Shown: positions 1 through 8,711 of the stretch, piece after piece
How positions within the stretch are numbered: position 1 is the first letter of the stretch
How the letters are laid out: each line of letters starts with the position of its first letter
Source: Lysinibacillus fusiformis
Lineage (GTDB): Bacteria > Bacillota > Bacilli > Bacillales_A > Planococcaceae
Direction: 5' to 3'
Length of the DNA stretch: 64,000 bases
Assembly: GCA_030027265.1 (NCBI GenBank)
Contig: JASENG010000009.1
Location: 1-64,000 of the forward strand
Position numbers and translations under genes: made by a program
Notes under the pieces: model-generated
What the model was told of the DNA's origin: nothing
Database searches by the model: none
Seen by the model: the letters and a program-made list of their open reading frames with translations, nothing else

Positions 1-6
1 TCAAGA

Positions 7-41
7 AGTCGTTACTGATTCAGTCAGTAGTGGCTTTTTTT
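7..41 (+). terminator. Rho-independent terminator of an upstream gene outside the window
   Basis: A 12-bp stem (7-18 with 24-35, three G-U pairs) is followed directly by seven Ts. It presumably ends a plus-strand transcript that starts before the window. Confidence 0.7.
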
Positions 42-163
42 AATTTTATTTAGTTATTGCTTTAATTTAATGAATATAGAATAGAATTCATCTGAGGAAA
101 TATAGATTGTATATTTAGGATCAAATAAGTTTTTTAAATTTTAAATTTTTTTAGAGAAAATAC

Positions 164-191
164 TTGCATATTTTTTCTGAATTATTATAAT
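164..191 (+). promoter_or_regulatory. Promoter of tRNA-Asn
   Basis: TTGCAT (164-169), 16-bp spacer, perfect TATAAT (186-191). It lies 42 bp before the tRNA-Asn gene in very AT-rich DNA, as expected for a SigA promoter. Confidence 0.65.
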
Positions 192-232
192 AATATATGT
201 GCAGTAGATAATTTAATGAAAAATAGTATTGT

Positions 233-307
233 TCCGAAGTAGCTCAGTGGTAGAGCAACCGGCTGTTAACCGGTTGGTCGTAGGTTCGAGTCCTACCTTC
301 GGAGCCA
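233..307 (+). tRNA. tRNA-Asn (GTT)
   Basis: Full cloverleaf: acceptor TCCGAAG/CTTCGGA, anticodon stem CCGGC/ACCGG region around CTGTTAAC with anticodon GTT, GGTTCGAGTCC T-arm, encoded G-CCA end. Separated from the next tRNA by about 170 bp containing its own promoter. Confidence 0.97.
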
Positions 308-417
308 TTTTTTTGTCCAAAAATAGATTTAACTGAAGGTAATTGAAAAAATGGCTCACAATCAATTTTGCATTTAAATAGCTTTCAAATATTTTTCTAA
401 ATTTTTTTTGAAAATGG

Positions 418-446
418 TTGCATTAACAAAAAAAAGATGATATTAT
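418..446 (+). promoter_or_regulatory. Promoter of the Glu-Val-Tyr-Gln tRNA operon
   Basis: TTGCAT (418-423), 17-bp spacer, TATTAT (441-446), 30 bp before tRNA-Glu. The -35 hexamer is identical to that of the tRNA-Asn promoter. Confidence 0.65.
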
Positions 447-475
447 AAATCTTGTCTTGTTTGAGACATACATAA

Positions 476-550
476 GGCCCGTTGGTCAAGTGGTTAAGAC
501 ACCGCCCTTTCACGGCGGTAACACGAGTTCGAATCTCGTACGGGTCACCA
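476..550 (+). tRNA. tRNA-Glu (TTC)
   Basis: Acceptor GGCCCGT/ACGGGTC, anticodon loop CTTTCAC with TTC, T-arm GAGTTCGAATCTC, CCA encoded. First gene of a four-tRNA operon. Confidence 0.97.
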
Positions 551-581
551 ATTTAATTTAGATAACACTTACCTATATCTT

Positions 582-657
582 GGAGGATTAGCTCAGCTGG
601 GAGAGCACCTGCCTTACAAGCAGGGGGTCGGCGGTTCGAGCCCGTCATCCTCCACCA
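582..657 (+). tRNA. tRNA-Val (TAC)
   Basis: Acceptor GGAGGAT/ATCCTCC, anticodon loop CTTACAA with TAC, T-arm GGTTCGAGCC, CCA encoded. Confidence 0.97.
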
Positions 658-670
658 TAAGTGTTCATCT

Positions 671-754
671 GGAGGGGTAGCGAAGTGGCTAAACGCGGCG
701 GACTGTAAATCCGCTCCTTCGGGTTCGGCGGTTCGAATCCGTCCCCCTCCACCA
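671..754 (+). tRNA. tRNA-Tyr (GTA)
   Basis: Acceptor GGAGGGG/CCCCTCC, anticodon loop CTGTAAA with GTA, long variable arm typical of bacterial tRNA-Tyr (84 nt total), CCA encoded. Confidence 0.97.
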
Positions 755-758
755 TTTT

Positions 759-833
759 TGGGGTATAGCCAAGCGGTAAGGCAACGGATTTTGATTCCGT
801 CATGCCCAGGTTCGAATCCTGGTACCCCAGCCA
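759..833 (+). tRNA. tRNA-Gln (TTG)
   Basis: Acceptor TGGGGTA/TACCCCA, anticodon loop TTTTGAT with TTG, T-arm GGTTCGAATCC, CCA encoded. Only 4 bp after tRNA-Tyr; last of the cluster. Confidence 0.97.
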
Positions 834-866
834 TTTTCTTAACGAAATGAATTACATAATATAAGC

Positions 867-903
867 AAAACCTTTACTCCCAAAAGGAGTAGAGGTTTTT
901 TAT
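867..903 (+). terminator. Terminator of the tRNA operon
   Basis: Near-perfect hairpin (AACCTTTACTCC / GGAGTAGAGGTT with a short CAAAA loop) followed by a T-run, directly after the last tRNA. Confidence 0.85.
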
Positions 904-1732
904 TTTCATTAGAGATACTCCCCCTTACTAGTTCTCATATTACTTTTGAGATTCTCGGCTATCCTTCATTCCTTTTTTGTACATTCCAAGACGTAGCTCA
1001 CGCCTCAGTGTCCCACAGGGTGGCAGTTGAAGCAGATTGGGCTTTTAATATTAACTAGGATTATTGGTACAAAAGATACCTGTATTGAAATATTGAATAA
1101 AGTAAATCTATTGGACAATAAGTAACTAAATTGGGGTAGAGCTTTCTTATAGAAGCCTACAGGACAAATCAGAGGAAGAAAAACTTTTGGTTTCTAGAAA
1201 ATTTTATAAAATCAACCTCGAGTAAAGATTTGAATGTCCGCTGCAATAAATAACCGGAAAAATTCCACCTAATTAGAAAATAAACTAAAACATAGCTTTA
1301 AATAGAAGAAGAAATTCCGTCTATCGACTCGAAAACCGTGAAAATGGTGGATTATTCTTAGGATAGACGGAAAATCTCCCCTTATTTCGGGCAAATAGAG
1401 CTTCGTTCCGTATATAAAGGAAAAATCTCCGCTTAACGCTTTCGAAGCCAGAGTATCTGTTGGTATCGATAAAACCTAAAAATATCTGGATTGTCTCACA
1501 AACATGTTCTATATGACATAACACAACTATATAGACATCTTAATTTAGCAAAATCGGGCATCACAGTAGGCCGAATCTCGCCTGAATAACCAAGTATCCA
1601 GTATCACATCACGATGCTTTGCTCGACCCTAATAAAATTTCACTCATCCCCATTTCCATCCCACCCAACACCTCATTCCATCCCCAAGCAAATCCTCCAC
1701 AAGAATCTTTCACAATAAACAACGAATATTAA
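904..1732. other. Gene-free stretch between the tRNA cluster and arginase
   Basis: About 830 bp with no ORF that has a ribosome binding site or a recognisable product. It holds a 58-bp inverted-repeat unit (1315-1372) and short purine-rich segments; nothing else was recognised. Confidence 0.5.
1315..1372. repeat. Inverted repeat with 11-bp perfect arms
   Basis: TTCCGTCTATC (1315-1325) is exactly inverted at 1362-1372, enclosing 36 bp. The following DNA repeats the theme GGAAAATCTCC / GGAAAAATCTCCG (about 1370-1435). It resembles intergenic palindromic repeats of Bacillales genomes, but only one copy is in the window. Confidence 0.5.
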
Positions 1733-1749
1733 ATGAATAAATATTCAAA
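1732..1749 (+). promoter_or_regulatory. ARG box (AhrC/ArgR operator)
   Basis: TGAATAAATATTCA (1734-1747) is a perfect palindrome matching the ArgR/AhrC ARG-box pattern (TGAAT-4 to 5 W-ATTCA). It lies 70 bp before the arginase start, just upstream of a weak promoter candidate (TTGAGC 1761, TATAGA 1783). Position upstream of the -35 would suit activation by AhrC in the presence of arginine. Confidence 0.65.
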
Positions 1750-1817
1750 ATTTTGTTGAGTTGAGCCAATAAGGCTTTTCCATATAGAATAGAGAATATC
1801 AACAAGGGGGTCAGTAA

Positions 1818-2723
1818 ATGAACAACAGAAAAATCTCTATTATCGGTGCACCATCAGACTATGGTCAACAAAGACGCGGGGTGGATATGGGACCAAGTGC
1901 GATCCGTTATGCAGATGTCACTGAAAGATTAGAAGGAATTGGCTACGAGATTAAAGATGAAGGCGATATTATCGTTAAAAGAGCAGCTAGTAATACACAA
2001 CTAGATACAAATCTAAAAAATTTAAAAGAAGTTGTGGAAGTATGTACACAGCTTTCAAATAAAGTATCGGAAGTTATTGGTCAAGGAAGATTCCCCCTTG
2101 TTTTGGGAGGAGATCATAGTATCGCAATTGGTACGCTTGCGGGGTTAGCAGCACACTATGAAAACATGGGTGTTATTTGGTACGATGCGCATGCAGATTT
2201 AAATACTCCAGCAACATCTCCTTCAGGAAATATCCATGGGATGCCACTTGCCGTAAGCATCGGCTTAGGGGATGAGCGATTAGTTAATATTGGTGGTCCT
2301 ACAGCGAAAATTAAGCCTGAAAATATAATTATTATTGGTGCTCGTTCTGTAGATCCGGGGGAACGTGAACTAATCCGAGATAAGGGTATTAAAGTATATA
2401 CAATGCATGAAATTGACCGTATGGGCATGACAAGAATCATTGAAGAGTCAATTGCATATTTAAAGGCAAGAAAAGTAGATGGCGTTCATTTATCGCTAGA
2501 TTTAGATGGATTGGATCCTTTATATACACCAGGAGTTGGGACACCAGTGCCAGGGGGAATCACATATCGTGAAAGTCATTTGGCAATGGAAATGTTGGAA
2601 GAGGAAGGATTTATTACTTCTGCTGAATTTGTCGAAGTAAATCCGATTTTAGACGAGAGAAATAAGACTGCTGATGTTGCCGTTGCTTTAATGGGATCAC
2701 TATTTGGGGAAAAGCTTGTGTAA
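1818..2723 (+). CDS. rocF: Arginase
   Basis: Hydrolyses L-arginine to ornithine and urea, the entry step of cytosolic arginine catabolism. The 301-residue protein has the ureohydrolase signature: GGDH at 97-100, DAHAD at 123-127 and SLDLDGLDP near 227, which supply the Mn2+ ligands, plus SGNIHG for substrate binding. Length is normal for bacterial arginase. The ATG at 1818 follows AAGGGGG at a suitable distance. It is monocistronic by context and sits just before sigW. An ARG box upstream implies control by the arginine repressor/activator AhrC. Agmatinase is the nearest alternative, but the SGNIHGMPLA segment and overall sequence fit arginase better. Confidence 0.93.
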   Translation: MNNRKISIIGAPSDYGQQRRGVDMGPSAIRYADVTERLEGIGYEIKDEGDIIVKRAASNTQLDTNLKNLKEVVEVCTQLSNKVSEVIGQGRFPLVLGGDHSIAIGTLAGLAAHYENMGVIWYDAHADLNTPATSPSGNIHGMPLAVSIGLGDERLVNIGGPTAKIKPENIIIIGARSVDPGERELIRDKGIKVYTMHEIDRMGMTRIIEESIAYLKARKVDGVHLSLDLDGLDPLYTPGVGTPVPGGITYRESHLAMEMLEEEGFITSAEFVEVNPILDERNKTADVAVALMGSLFGEKLV

Positions 2724-2810
2724 TTTAGTGTAATCGGCTCTTGAATTTTTTGGGAAAATATACTAATTTATACTCTTAGGGATTAAAAATATAGAATCTC
2801 TCAATATACG

Positions 2811-2836
2811 CGAAACTTTTTTTAAAGTATCGCGTA
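2811..2836 (+). promoter_or_regulatory. SigW-type autoregulatory promoter
   Basis: CGAAAC (2811-2816; consensus TGAAAC), 16-bp spacer, CGTA (2833-2836), located 39 bp before the sigW start. This is the characteristic ECF SigW pattern and predicts autoregulation of sigW-rsiW. Confidence 0.85.
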
Positions 2837-2874
2837 AATAATAATGAGCCTTAAAGGTGGAGAGGAAAACGTAA

Positions 2875-3438
2875 ATGGATGCGTTAGTGAACAAACGAAT
2901 AAAGCAAGTGCTAAAAGGTGATCAAAACGCATTTTCAGATATTGTGAGCCTCTACCAGCACAAGTTATACCAAATATGCTATCGTATGCTCGGCAATAAG
3001 CAGGAAGCGGAAGATATTTCACAGGAAGCATTTGTACGGGCATACATAAATCTTCATTCATTCGATCAGAAAAGAAAATTTTCAACTTGGCTATATCGAA
3101 TTGCAACCAATCTTTGTATTGATCGAATTAGAAAGAAAAAGCCGGATTATTACTTAGATGCAGAAGTGGCAGGTACAGATGGATTAAATATGTACTCACA
3201 AATCGCATCGAGTGAACAATTGCCGGAGGAAACTGTGCAACAAATGGAGCTGCAAGATCGAATTCAGTATGAAATTAGCAGATTGCCTGATAAATATCGT
3301 TCAGTCATTGTTTTAAAATATATTGAAGAATTGTCGTTACAAGAAATTAGTGAAATTTTAGATATGCCTTTAGGAACGGTAAAAACGCGAATACATCGAG
3401 GGCGTGAAGCTCTAAGAAAGCAACTAAACAATCTGTAG
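2875..3438 (+). CDS. sigW: ECF RNA polymerase sigma factor SigW
   Basis: Directs RNA polymerase to the cell-envelope stress regulon (antibiotics, detergents, alkaline shock in relatives). The 187-residue protein has sigma region 2 (YRMLGNKQEAEDISQEAFVR, residues about 40-60, and WLYRIATN) and a region 4 helix-turn-helix (SLQEISEILDMPLGTVKTRIHRGR, about 155-180). RBS GGTGGAGAGG precedes the ATG. It is followed 12 bp later by the anti-sigma gene, and the order sigW-rsiW-cdaA-cdaR-glmM matches Bacillus subtilis. A SigW-type promoter lies upstream, so it should be autoregulated. Confidence 0.95.
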   Translation: MDALVNKRIKQVLKGDQNAFSDIVSLYQHKLYQICYRMLGNKQEAEDISQEAFVRAYINLHSFDQKRKFSTWLYRIATNLCIDRIRKKKPDYYLDAEVAGTDGLNMYSQIASSEQLPEETVQQMELQDRIQYEISRLPDKYRSVIVLKYIEELSLQEISEILDMPLGTVKTRIHRGREALRKQLNNL

Positions 3439-3450
3439 GAGGGTAACCGC

Positions 3451-4062
3451 ATGAGTACGTGTCCACAATACATTGTTGACTATATGCACGAATATTTAGA
3501 TGGCGATATTAGTCGTGAACATGAACAACAGCTGAAGAAACATTTGCAAGTGTGCTCTGATTGTAGACAACATATGCACGAGTTAAGTGACACGATTGCT
3601 TTTGTTAAGAGTGCAGCACATATTACAGCACCTCCGCATTTTGAGGATCGAGTAATGAGTCGTCTGCCTAAAGGAAAAAATCGGGTTGGTATACAAAAAT
3701 GGCTAAGACGTCATCCAATCATTGTCGCAGCAGCTGTCTTCTTCTTATTTATGAGTGCAACGATGTTAAGTAATTATTCAAATGATGAATTTTCAGTGAC
3801 GAAACAACCGAACTTAATCGTAGACGGGCAAACTGTCATTGTTCCAGAAGGTGAAGTTGTCAAAGGTGATATCGTTGTGAAGAATGGTGATCTAGTCATT
3901 GAAGGGGAAGTCGATGGTAATGTCATCGTTATTAACGGTGAATACATGGCCTCTACCTCAGTCGTGACTGGTCAAATAGAGGAAATCGATCAAGTTTTTG
4001 AATGGCTTTGGTATGAGACGAAAAAGATGGCAAATGATTTTATGGGGCTGTTTAAAGAATAA
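3451..4062 (+). CDS. rsiW: Anti-sigma-W factor RsiW
   Basis: Membrane-bound inhibitor that holds SigW until regulated proteolysis releases it. The N-terminal cytoplasmic ZAS domain shows H31-x3-C35-x2-C38; one transmembrane helix lies at about residues 88-106; the extracellular part (about 95 residues) contains repeated beta-like GDIVV/GDLVIEGEVDGNVIV motifs. RBS GGAGGGT precedes the ATG. Translationally close to sigW in a two-gene operon ended by a hairpin. Identification rests on the ZAS motif, topology and neighbour. Confidence 0.94.
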   Translation: MSTCPQYIVDYMHEYLDGDISREHEQQLKKHLQVCSDCRQHMHELSDTIAFVKSAAHITAPPHFEDRVMSRLPKGKNRVGIQKWLRRHPIIVAAAVFFLFMSATMLSNYSNDEFSVTKQPNLIVDGQTVIVPEGEVVKGDIVVKNGDLVIEGEVDGNVIVINGEYMASTSVVTGQIEEIDQVFEWLWYETKKMANDFMGLFKE

Positions 4063-4087
4063 AAATGCGTATTCGATATCGAAAAGA

Positions 4088-4115
4088 AAAGTCTACTCGT
4101 AGGAGTGGGCTTTTT
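4088..4115 (+). terminator. Terminator after sigW-rsiW
   Basis: AAAGTCTACTC / GAGTGGGCTTT stem with a GTAG loop and a T-run. It separates sigW-rsiW from the cdaA operon; the next 290 bp hold no gene. Confidence 0.8.
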
Positions 4116-4405
4116 GCTTGAGAAAAGCTTTATAAGCATGATTTATGGTATACTAGGTTTTAACAAAATGAGTGTAAGTTTGATAAGTTTAACAAGCTCG
4201 TGAAAAAGGAAAATGCAGTTCAATCCTTGGTGAAAGCTTAATACATTTCCCGCATTATTTAGGTAATAATAATAGAGGTAAGATTCATTTTTGCTTTACA
4301 ACTTTTAAATGGATAAAATTGTTTAACATTTTTCTATTTTTGCGTAATAACACCGTTATGTTATTGATATAAATGAAATAGCAAGGAAAAAGTGGGGGAT
4401 GCCAC

Positions 4406-5242
4406 GTGCAGATTATTGAGCAATTTACAGACTTTACGCCTGTAAGTATTGTGTTTAGCATTTTAGACGTACTGTTAGTTTGGTACGTAATATATAAATT
4501 ATTAACCCTCATTAAAGGAACGAAAGCTGTTCAGTTATTAAAAGGGATATTCGTCATTATCTTCGCTAGGTTTGCAACAGTCGTGTTCGGTTTAGATACC
4601 CTCGGTTGGTTCCTGCAAGAAATAATTGACTACGGATTTTTAGCCATCATTATTATCTTTACCCCTGAAATTCGCAGAGCGTTAGAACAGTTAGGTAGAG
4701 GTAAAATATTCCAACGTTCTACCGGTCAATTGGAAGATGAACAAACTCGTTTGATAGAGGCGATGAAAAAGGCAGTCAGCTATATGGCGAAACGACGTAT
4801 CGGTGCCTTGATTTCGATTGAAAATGAGACGGGATTAACAGAATATATTGAAACGGGAATTAAGCTGAATGCTGAAATTACATCAGAATTACTGATTAAT
4901 ATTTTTATACCAAATACACCACTGCATGACGGAGCGGTGATAGTTCAAAAGGATAAGGTCATTTCGGCTGCTTGTTATTTACCATTATCGGAAAGTACGC
5001 TTATTTCTAAAGAACTAGGGACACGTCATAGAGCAGCAGTTGGATTAAGTGAAGTAACGGATGCGATTACGATTGTTGTATCTGAAGAAACGGGAGCGAT
5101 AAGCTTAACTCGTAATGGTAATCTATATCGAAATCTTTCAATAGAGGAGTTCGAAACACAGCTAAGGAAATTGTGGTTTGGACCTGAACAAGATTCGGAA
5201 TTTGCCTCTAAGTGGACTTGGAGGGGGAAAAAGAATGGATAA
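4406..5242 (+). CDS. cdaA: Diadenylate cyclase CdaA (membrane-bound c-di-AMP synthase)
   Basis: Makes c-di-AMP from two ATP; this second messenger controls potassium/osmolyte transport and cell-wall homeostasis. Three N-terminal transmembrane helices (about 13-33, 43-62, 70-86) precede a DAC domain with the catalytic DGA motif at 175-177 and RHR at 207-209. At 278 residues it is the usual CdaA length. The start follows AGTGGGGG with a short spacing. Its stop overlaps the cdaR start by 8 bp, so the two are translationally coupled, and glmM follows. This cdaA-cdaR-glmM operon is the conserved Firmicutes arrangement in which CdaR and GlmM modulate the cyclase. Confidence 0.96.
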   Translation: MQIIEQFTDFTPVSIVFSILDVLLVWYVIYKLLTLIKGTKAVQLLKGIFVIIFARFATVVFGLDTLGWFLQEIIDYGFLAIIIIFTPEIRRALEQLGRGKIFQRSTGQLEDEQTRLIEAMKKAVSYMAKRRIGALISIENETGLTEYIETGIKLNAEITSELLINIFIPNTPLHDGAVIVQKDKVISAACYLPLSESTLISKELGTRHRAAVGLSEVTDAITIVVSEETGAISLTRNGNLYRNLSIEEFETQLRKLWFGPEQDSEFASKWTWRGKKNG

Positions 5243-6314
5243 ACTCTTTGATAGTTATTGGGCTTTAAGGATCACTGCGCTTGTTCTTGCTATCTTACTA
5301 TTCTTTTATGCAAAAGCGCAGTTGGATGATACTCAGAACACGGGCTCAAACGCAGATATGGATATTATTACAGATGTCCCTCTCGAGGTATACTACGATA
5401 CTGAAAATTTAATTGTCTCGGGCCTGCCTGAAACGGTGGACGTTACAATTGAGGGACCGGTGCAAATCGTTTTAAAAACGAAATTGACAAAAGACTTTAA
5501 GGTGTTCGTTGACTTAAGTTCATTGTCAATTGGCGAACATAGAGTTACAATTCAGCATGAAAACTTTTCGCCTAAATTAGATGTGACAATCGACCCAAAA
5601 TACCTCGATATTGCTATTGAAGAAAAAGTAACGGAAGAAGTAAAAGTAGAACCTGAATTCAATAACAGTTTAATAGCAGAAGGATATGAATTGACTGGCA
5701 TGAAGGTTGAACCAAGCACAGTTTTTGTAACAGGTGCAAAAAGTGTAATTGAAAGTATAAGTTACGTGAAGGCGACAGTGAATAGTGATAAAGGCATTAC
5801 AGAGTCTTTTAGTAAAGACGCTAATGTAAAGGTGTTGGACAGTAGCTTAAATAAATTGGATGTGACAATTGAACCTGAGACTGTGAATGTAAGTGTCGAT
5901 GTAAAGCCGTATAGTCGCAAAGTACCACTGACCGTAAGGCAAACTGGCAAGCCTATGGATGGAGTTACCATCAATAGCGTAACTTCTCAAACTAAAGTCA
6001 TAGAAGTGTTTGGTCCAAAATCAATTATTGACCCTATAACAAGATTAGAAGTAGAATTTGACATATCAGAAATTCAAAAATCTGGTGCATACGAAGTTAA
6101 AATACCTTTGCCAAATGGAGTAACGAAGCTATCTAAAAATACAATTGAAGTACAAGCTGATGTTACAAAGGCTGAAACTGAAACAAAAGACGAACCGGCA
6201 GCAGCAGGACAAGATCCTGAACCGGGAACTACCGAACCAGAAGATGAAACAAATGATGGAGAAACGACTCCAGAGGAAGAAACACCTGCTGACGAAGTAA
6301 ACGATACAGAATAG
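5235..6314 (+). CDS. cdaR: CdaA regulatory protein CdaR (YbbR domains)
   Basis: Extracytoplasmic regulator of CdaA. After a single N-terminal transmembrane segment (residues about 11-28) come YbbR repeats of roughly 80 residues (for example VPLEVYY..., VKVEPEF..., VPLTVRQTG...). The last 45 residues are an acidic, low-complexity Glu/Thr/Pro tail that varies between species. The ATG at 5235 is chosen because it follows GGAGGGGG and gives MDKLFDSYWALR, a typical CdaR start; an earlier in-frame codon at 5178 lies inside cdaA and has no RBS. 359 residues. Confidence 0.94.
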   Translation: MDKLFDSYWALRITALVLAILLFFYAKAQLDDTQNTGSNADMDIITDVPLEVYYDTENLIVSGLPETVDVTIEGPVQIVLKTKLTKDFKVFVDLSSLSIGEHRVTIQHENFSPKLDVTIDPKYLDIAIEEKVTEEVKVEPEFNNSLIAEGYELTGMKVEPSTVFVTGAKSVIESISYVKATVNSDKGITESFSKDANVKVLDSSLNKLDVTIEPETVNVSVDVKPYSRKVPLTVRQTGKPMDGVTINSVTSQTKVIEVFGPKSIIDPITRLEVEFDISEIQKSGAYEVKIPLPNGVTKLSKNTIEVQADVTKAETETKDEPAAAGQDPEPGTTEPEDETNDGETTPEEETPADEVNDTE

Positions 6315-6401
6315 AACTTTCTAAAGATTTTATAAAAATCATAAAAGAATAAGATTTTGTATATGGAGCTGGAATGTCTAGCATTGAAGGAGAGAATAGT
6401 A

Positions 6402-7754
6402 ATGGGAAAATATTTCGGAACGGATGGCGTACGCGGTGTCGCCAATTCAGAGTTAACACCTGAACTAGCGTTTAAACTAGGTCGTGTTGGTGGATACGTA
6501 TTAACTAAGCATGCAACAGAACGCCCGAAGGTTATTATTGGACGAGATACAAGGATTTCTGGGCATATGTTAGAAGGAGCATTAGTGGCTGGTCTACTTT
6601 CGATTGGTGTAGAAGTTATGCGATTAGGTGTGATCAGTACTCCTGGTGTAGCGTATCTAACACGTGTAATGAATGCAGACGCAGGCGTTATGATTTCCGC
6701 TTCTCATAACCCAGTAGCTGATAACGGCATTAAATTTTTTGGCCCGGATGGATTTAAATTAACTGATGCACAGGAAGCTGAAATTGAAAGTTTCCTTGAC
6801 TTGGAAGAAGATGCATTACCCCGTCCGGTTGGAGGCGATTTAGGCTCGGTAAGCGACTATTTCGAAGGTGGTCAAAAATATTTATCATACCTAAAACAAA
6901 CAGTAGAAGAAGATTTCTTAGACATCCATGTTGCATTAGATTGTGCACATGGTGCCACTTCTCAATTAGCAACACATCTTTTTGCGGATTTAGAAGCAGA
7001 TATTTCATCTATGGGGTCATCGCCTAATGGCTTGAATATCAATGATGGTGTAGGATCAACGCATCCAGAAAAACTAGCAGAGCTTGTATTAGAGCGCGGA
7101 GCAGATGTAGGGTTAGCGTTTGACGGAGACGGAGACCGACTAATCGCAGTAGATGAAAAAGGACAAATTGTTGATGGTGACCAGATTATGTTCATCATTG
7201 GAAAATACTTAAACACTAAAGGCCGCTTAAAGAAAAATACGGTGGTATCCACAGTAATGAGTAACTTGGGCTTCTATAAGGCATTGCAAGAAAACGGCAT
7301 GACTAGTGTACAAACAGCAGTTGGAGATCGTTATGTAGTGGAAGAAATGCGTGCCAATGAGTATAACCTTGGTGGGGAGCAATCAGGCCATATTGTATTT
7401 TTAGACTATAATACAACAGGTGATGGCTTATTAACGGCTATCCAACTTGTCAATATCATGAAAGCAACAGATAAACGTTTATCAGAGCTTGCTGCGGAAA
7501 TGACAATATTCCCTCAGAAGCTAGTGAATGTTCGCGTGGTAGACAAGCATGCTGTAACACAAAACGAAAAAGTAGCAAAAACGATTGCTGAAGTGGAAGC
7601 TGCAATGGGTGGCAATGGACGTGTATTAGTACGCCCATCTGGAACTGAGCCGCTTGTTCGTGTAATGGTAGAAGCTTCAACTGAAGAAGAATGTGAAAGC
7701 TATGTAAACCGGATCTCAGACGTAGTACGTCAAGAATTAGGGTTAGCTGAATAA
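6402..7754 (+). CDS. glmM: Phosphoglucosamine mutase GlmM
   Basis: Interconverts glucosamine-6-phosphate and glucosamine-1-phosphate for UDP-GlcNAc and peptidoglycan synthesis. The 450-residue protein starts [12 protein letters not shown], has the phosphoserine loop SASHNP (Ser101), the Mg-binding DGDGDR loop near residue 240, GGEQSGH substrate loop, and the RPSGTEP phosphate-binding loop near the C-terminus. The start at 6402 follows AAGGAGAG; upstream in-frame codons lack an RBS. It is the third gene of the cdaA operon and its product is known to inhibit CdaA in relatives. A strong terminator follows. Confidence 0.97.
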   Translation: MGKYFGTDGVRGVANSELTPELAFKLGRVGGYVLTKHATERPKVIIGRDTRISGHMLEGALVAGLLSIGVEVMRLGVISTPGVAYLTRVMNADAGVMISASHNPVADNGIKFFGPDGFKLTDAQEAEIESFLDLEEDALPRPVGGDLGSVSDYFEGGQKYLSYLKQTVEEDFLDIHVALDCAHGATSQLATHLFADLEADISSMGSSPNGLNINDGVGSTHPEKLAELVLERGADVGLAFDGDGDRLIAVDEKGQIVDGDQIMFIIGKYLNTKGRLKKNTVVSTVMSNLGFYKALQENGMTSVQTAVGDRYVVEEMRANEYNLGGEQSGHIVFLDYNTTGDGLLTAIQLVNIMKATDKRLSELAAEMTIFPQKLVNVRVVDKHAVTQNEKVAKTIAEVEAAMGGNGRVLVRPSGTEPLVRVMVEASTEEECESYVNRISDVVRQELGLAE

Positions 7755-7783
7755 TAAAACAATGCCAGTATATGAACTGTTTA

Positions 7784-7810
7784 AAAACCAGTAAATTTAC
7801 TGGTTTTTTT
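7784..7810 (+). terminator. Terminator after glmM
   Basis: Palindrome AACCAGTAAA/TTTACTGGTT followed by a T-run. Confidence 0.88.
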
Positions 7811-7885
7811 CATTCCAACAACTCTTTTTCTTTGTTTATTTGTCGAATAAAAGGGAAATAGTAAGTTTGAAAGGAGTGATAGTAT

Positions 7886-8410
7886 ATGGCAAAAGTAGCC
7901 ACATTAATTACTGATTTGTTCGAGGATATTGAATTTACTAGTCCTAAGGAAGCGCTTCAAGAAGCAGGACATACAATCGTAACCATTGATAAAGAGGGAA
8001 ATAAAGCAGTACGAGGAAAACAGGGAGAAGTCCGAGTTGAAATCGATCATGGAATTGACGAAGTGAATCCAGATGATTTTGATGCGCTATTCATACCTGG
8101 GGGATTCTCACCTGATTTACTGCGCGATGATGATCGTGTTGTAGCATTTGCCAAAAAATTTATGAGTGATATGAAGCCGGTATTTGCAATTTGTCATGGT
8201 CCACAGCTTTTAATTACTGCTAGATCATTAGAGGGACGAGATATTACAGGCTATAAATCCATTCGAGTAGACTTGGAAAATGCAGGTGCTAATTTCCATG
8301 ATGAAGAAGTCTTTGTCTGCCAAAACCAGCTTGTTTCAAGCCGTACACCCAAGGATTTACCAGCATTCAACCGTGAAATTGTGAACCTGCTGAAAGAAAA
8401 GGATTTATAG
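7886..8410 (+). CDS. DJ-1/PfpI family protein (general stress protein 18-like)
   Basis: Member of the PfpI branch of the DJ-1 superfamily, proteins reported as proteases, deglycases or stress-protective enzymes acting in the cytosol. The nucleophile elbow AICHGPQLL places Cys103-His104, and the acidic partner region DALFIPGG is present; the 174-residue length is typical. RBS AAAGGAGTGAT precedes the ATG. It has its own terminator and separates glmM from glmS, which are closer neighbours in Bacillus subtilis. Resembles YfkM; substrate cannot be read from sequence. Confidence 0.85.
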   Translation: MAKVATLITDLFEDIEFTSPKEALQEAGHTIVTIDKEGNKAVRGKQGEVRVEIDHGIDEVNPDDFDALFIPGGFSPDLLRDDDRVVAFAKKFMSDMKPVFAICHGPQLLITARSLEGRDITGYKSIRVDLENAGANFHDEEVFVCQNQLVSSRTPKDLPAFNREIVNLLKEKDL

Positions 8411-8437
8411 TAAAAAATTTTTCTAAAATAATGACAA

Positions 8438-8477
8438 TCCACTAGAGACTTATATCGAGACTCTAGTGGAATTTTTT
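8438..8477 (+). terminator. Terminator after the PfpI-like gene
   Basis: TCCACTAGAG/CTCTAGTGGA 10-bp stem with a 13-nt loop followed by ATTTTTT. Confidence 0.85.
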
Positions 8478-8564
8478 AAAGGATTAGAAAATGAAATCAC
8501 TACGGCTTTAAGCCAAGAGATTGAGTATTAAAATTATCAGAAATTAGTAAATATGCGTGGATGA

Positions 8565-8593
8565 TTGACGATTTGATGCATATTCTGTATGAT
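8565..8593 (+). promoter_or_regulatory. glmS promoter
   Basis: TTGACG (8565-8570), 17-bp spacer, TATGAT (8588-8593), starting a leader of about 400 nt that carries the glmS ribozyme. Confidence 0.8.
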
Positions 8594-8599
8594 GAAGGT

Positions 8600-8650
8600 G
8601 CTTGAAAAAATATTTAGAAGAATATTCCAATTTCCTTCGATTTTTCAAGC
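8600..8650 (+). repeat. Leader inverted repeat between the glmS promoter and ribozyme
   Basis: GCTTGAAAAA (8600-8609) pairs perfectly with TTTTTCAAGC (8641-8650), with an inner AATATT pair. It would fold at the very 5' end of the glmS leader and is cut off the mRNA when the ribozyme cleaves at 8712/8713. No T-run follows, so it is not a simple terminator; it may stabilise the upstream fragment. Confidence 0.6.
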
Positions 8651-8711
8651 GAGCGCATCGATAGGAGGGAAAAGTATAGCGCTATATAAAAGTAAAACGG
8701 AAAACAATTAC

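Noticed and set aside
553-834. 93-codon minus-strand frame across the tRNA genes
   Set aside because: It is antisense to tRNA-Val, -Tyr and -Gln; the apparent protein is translated tRNA sequence.
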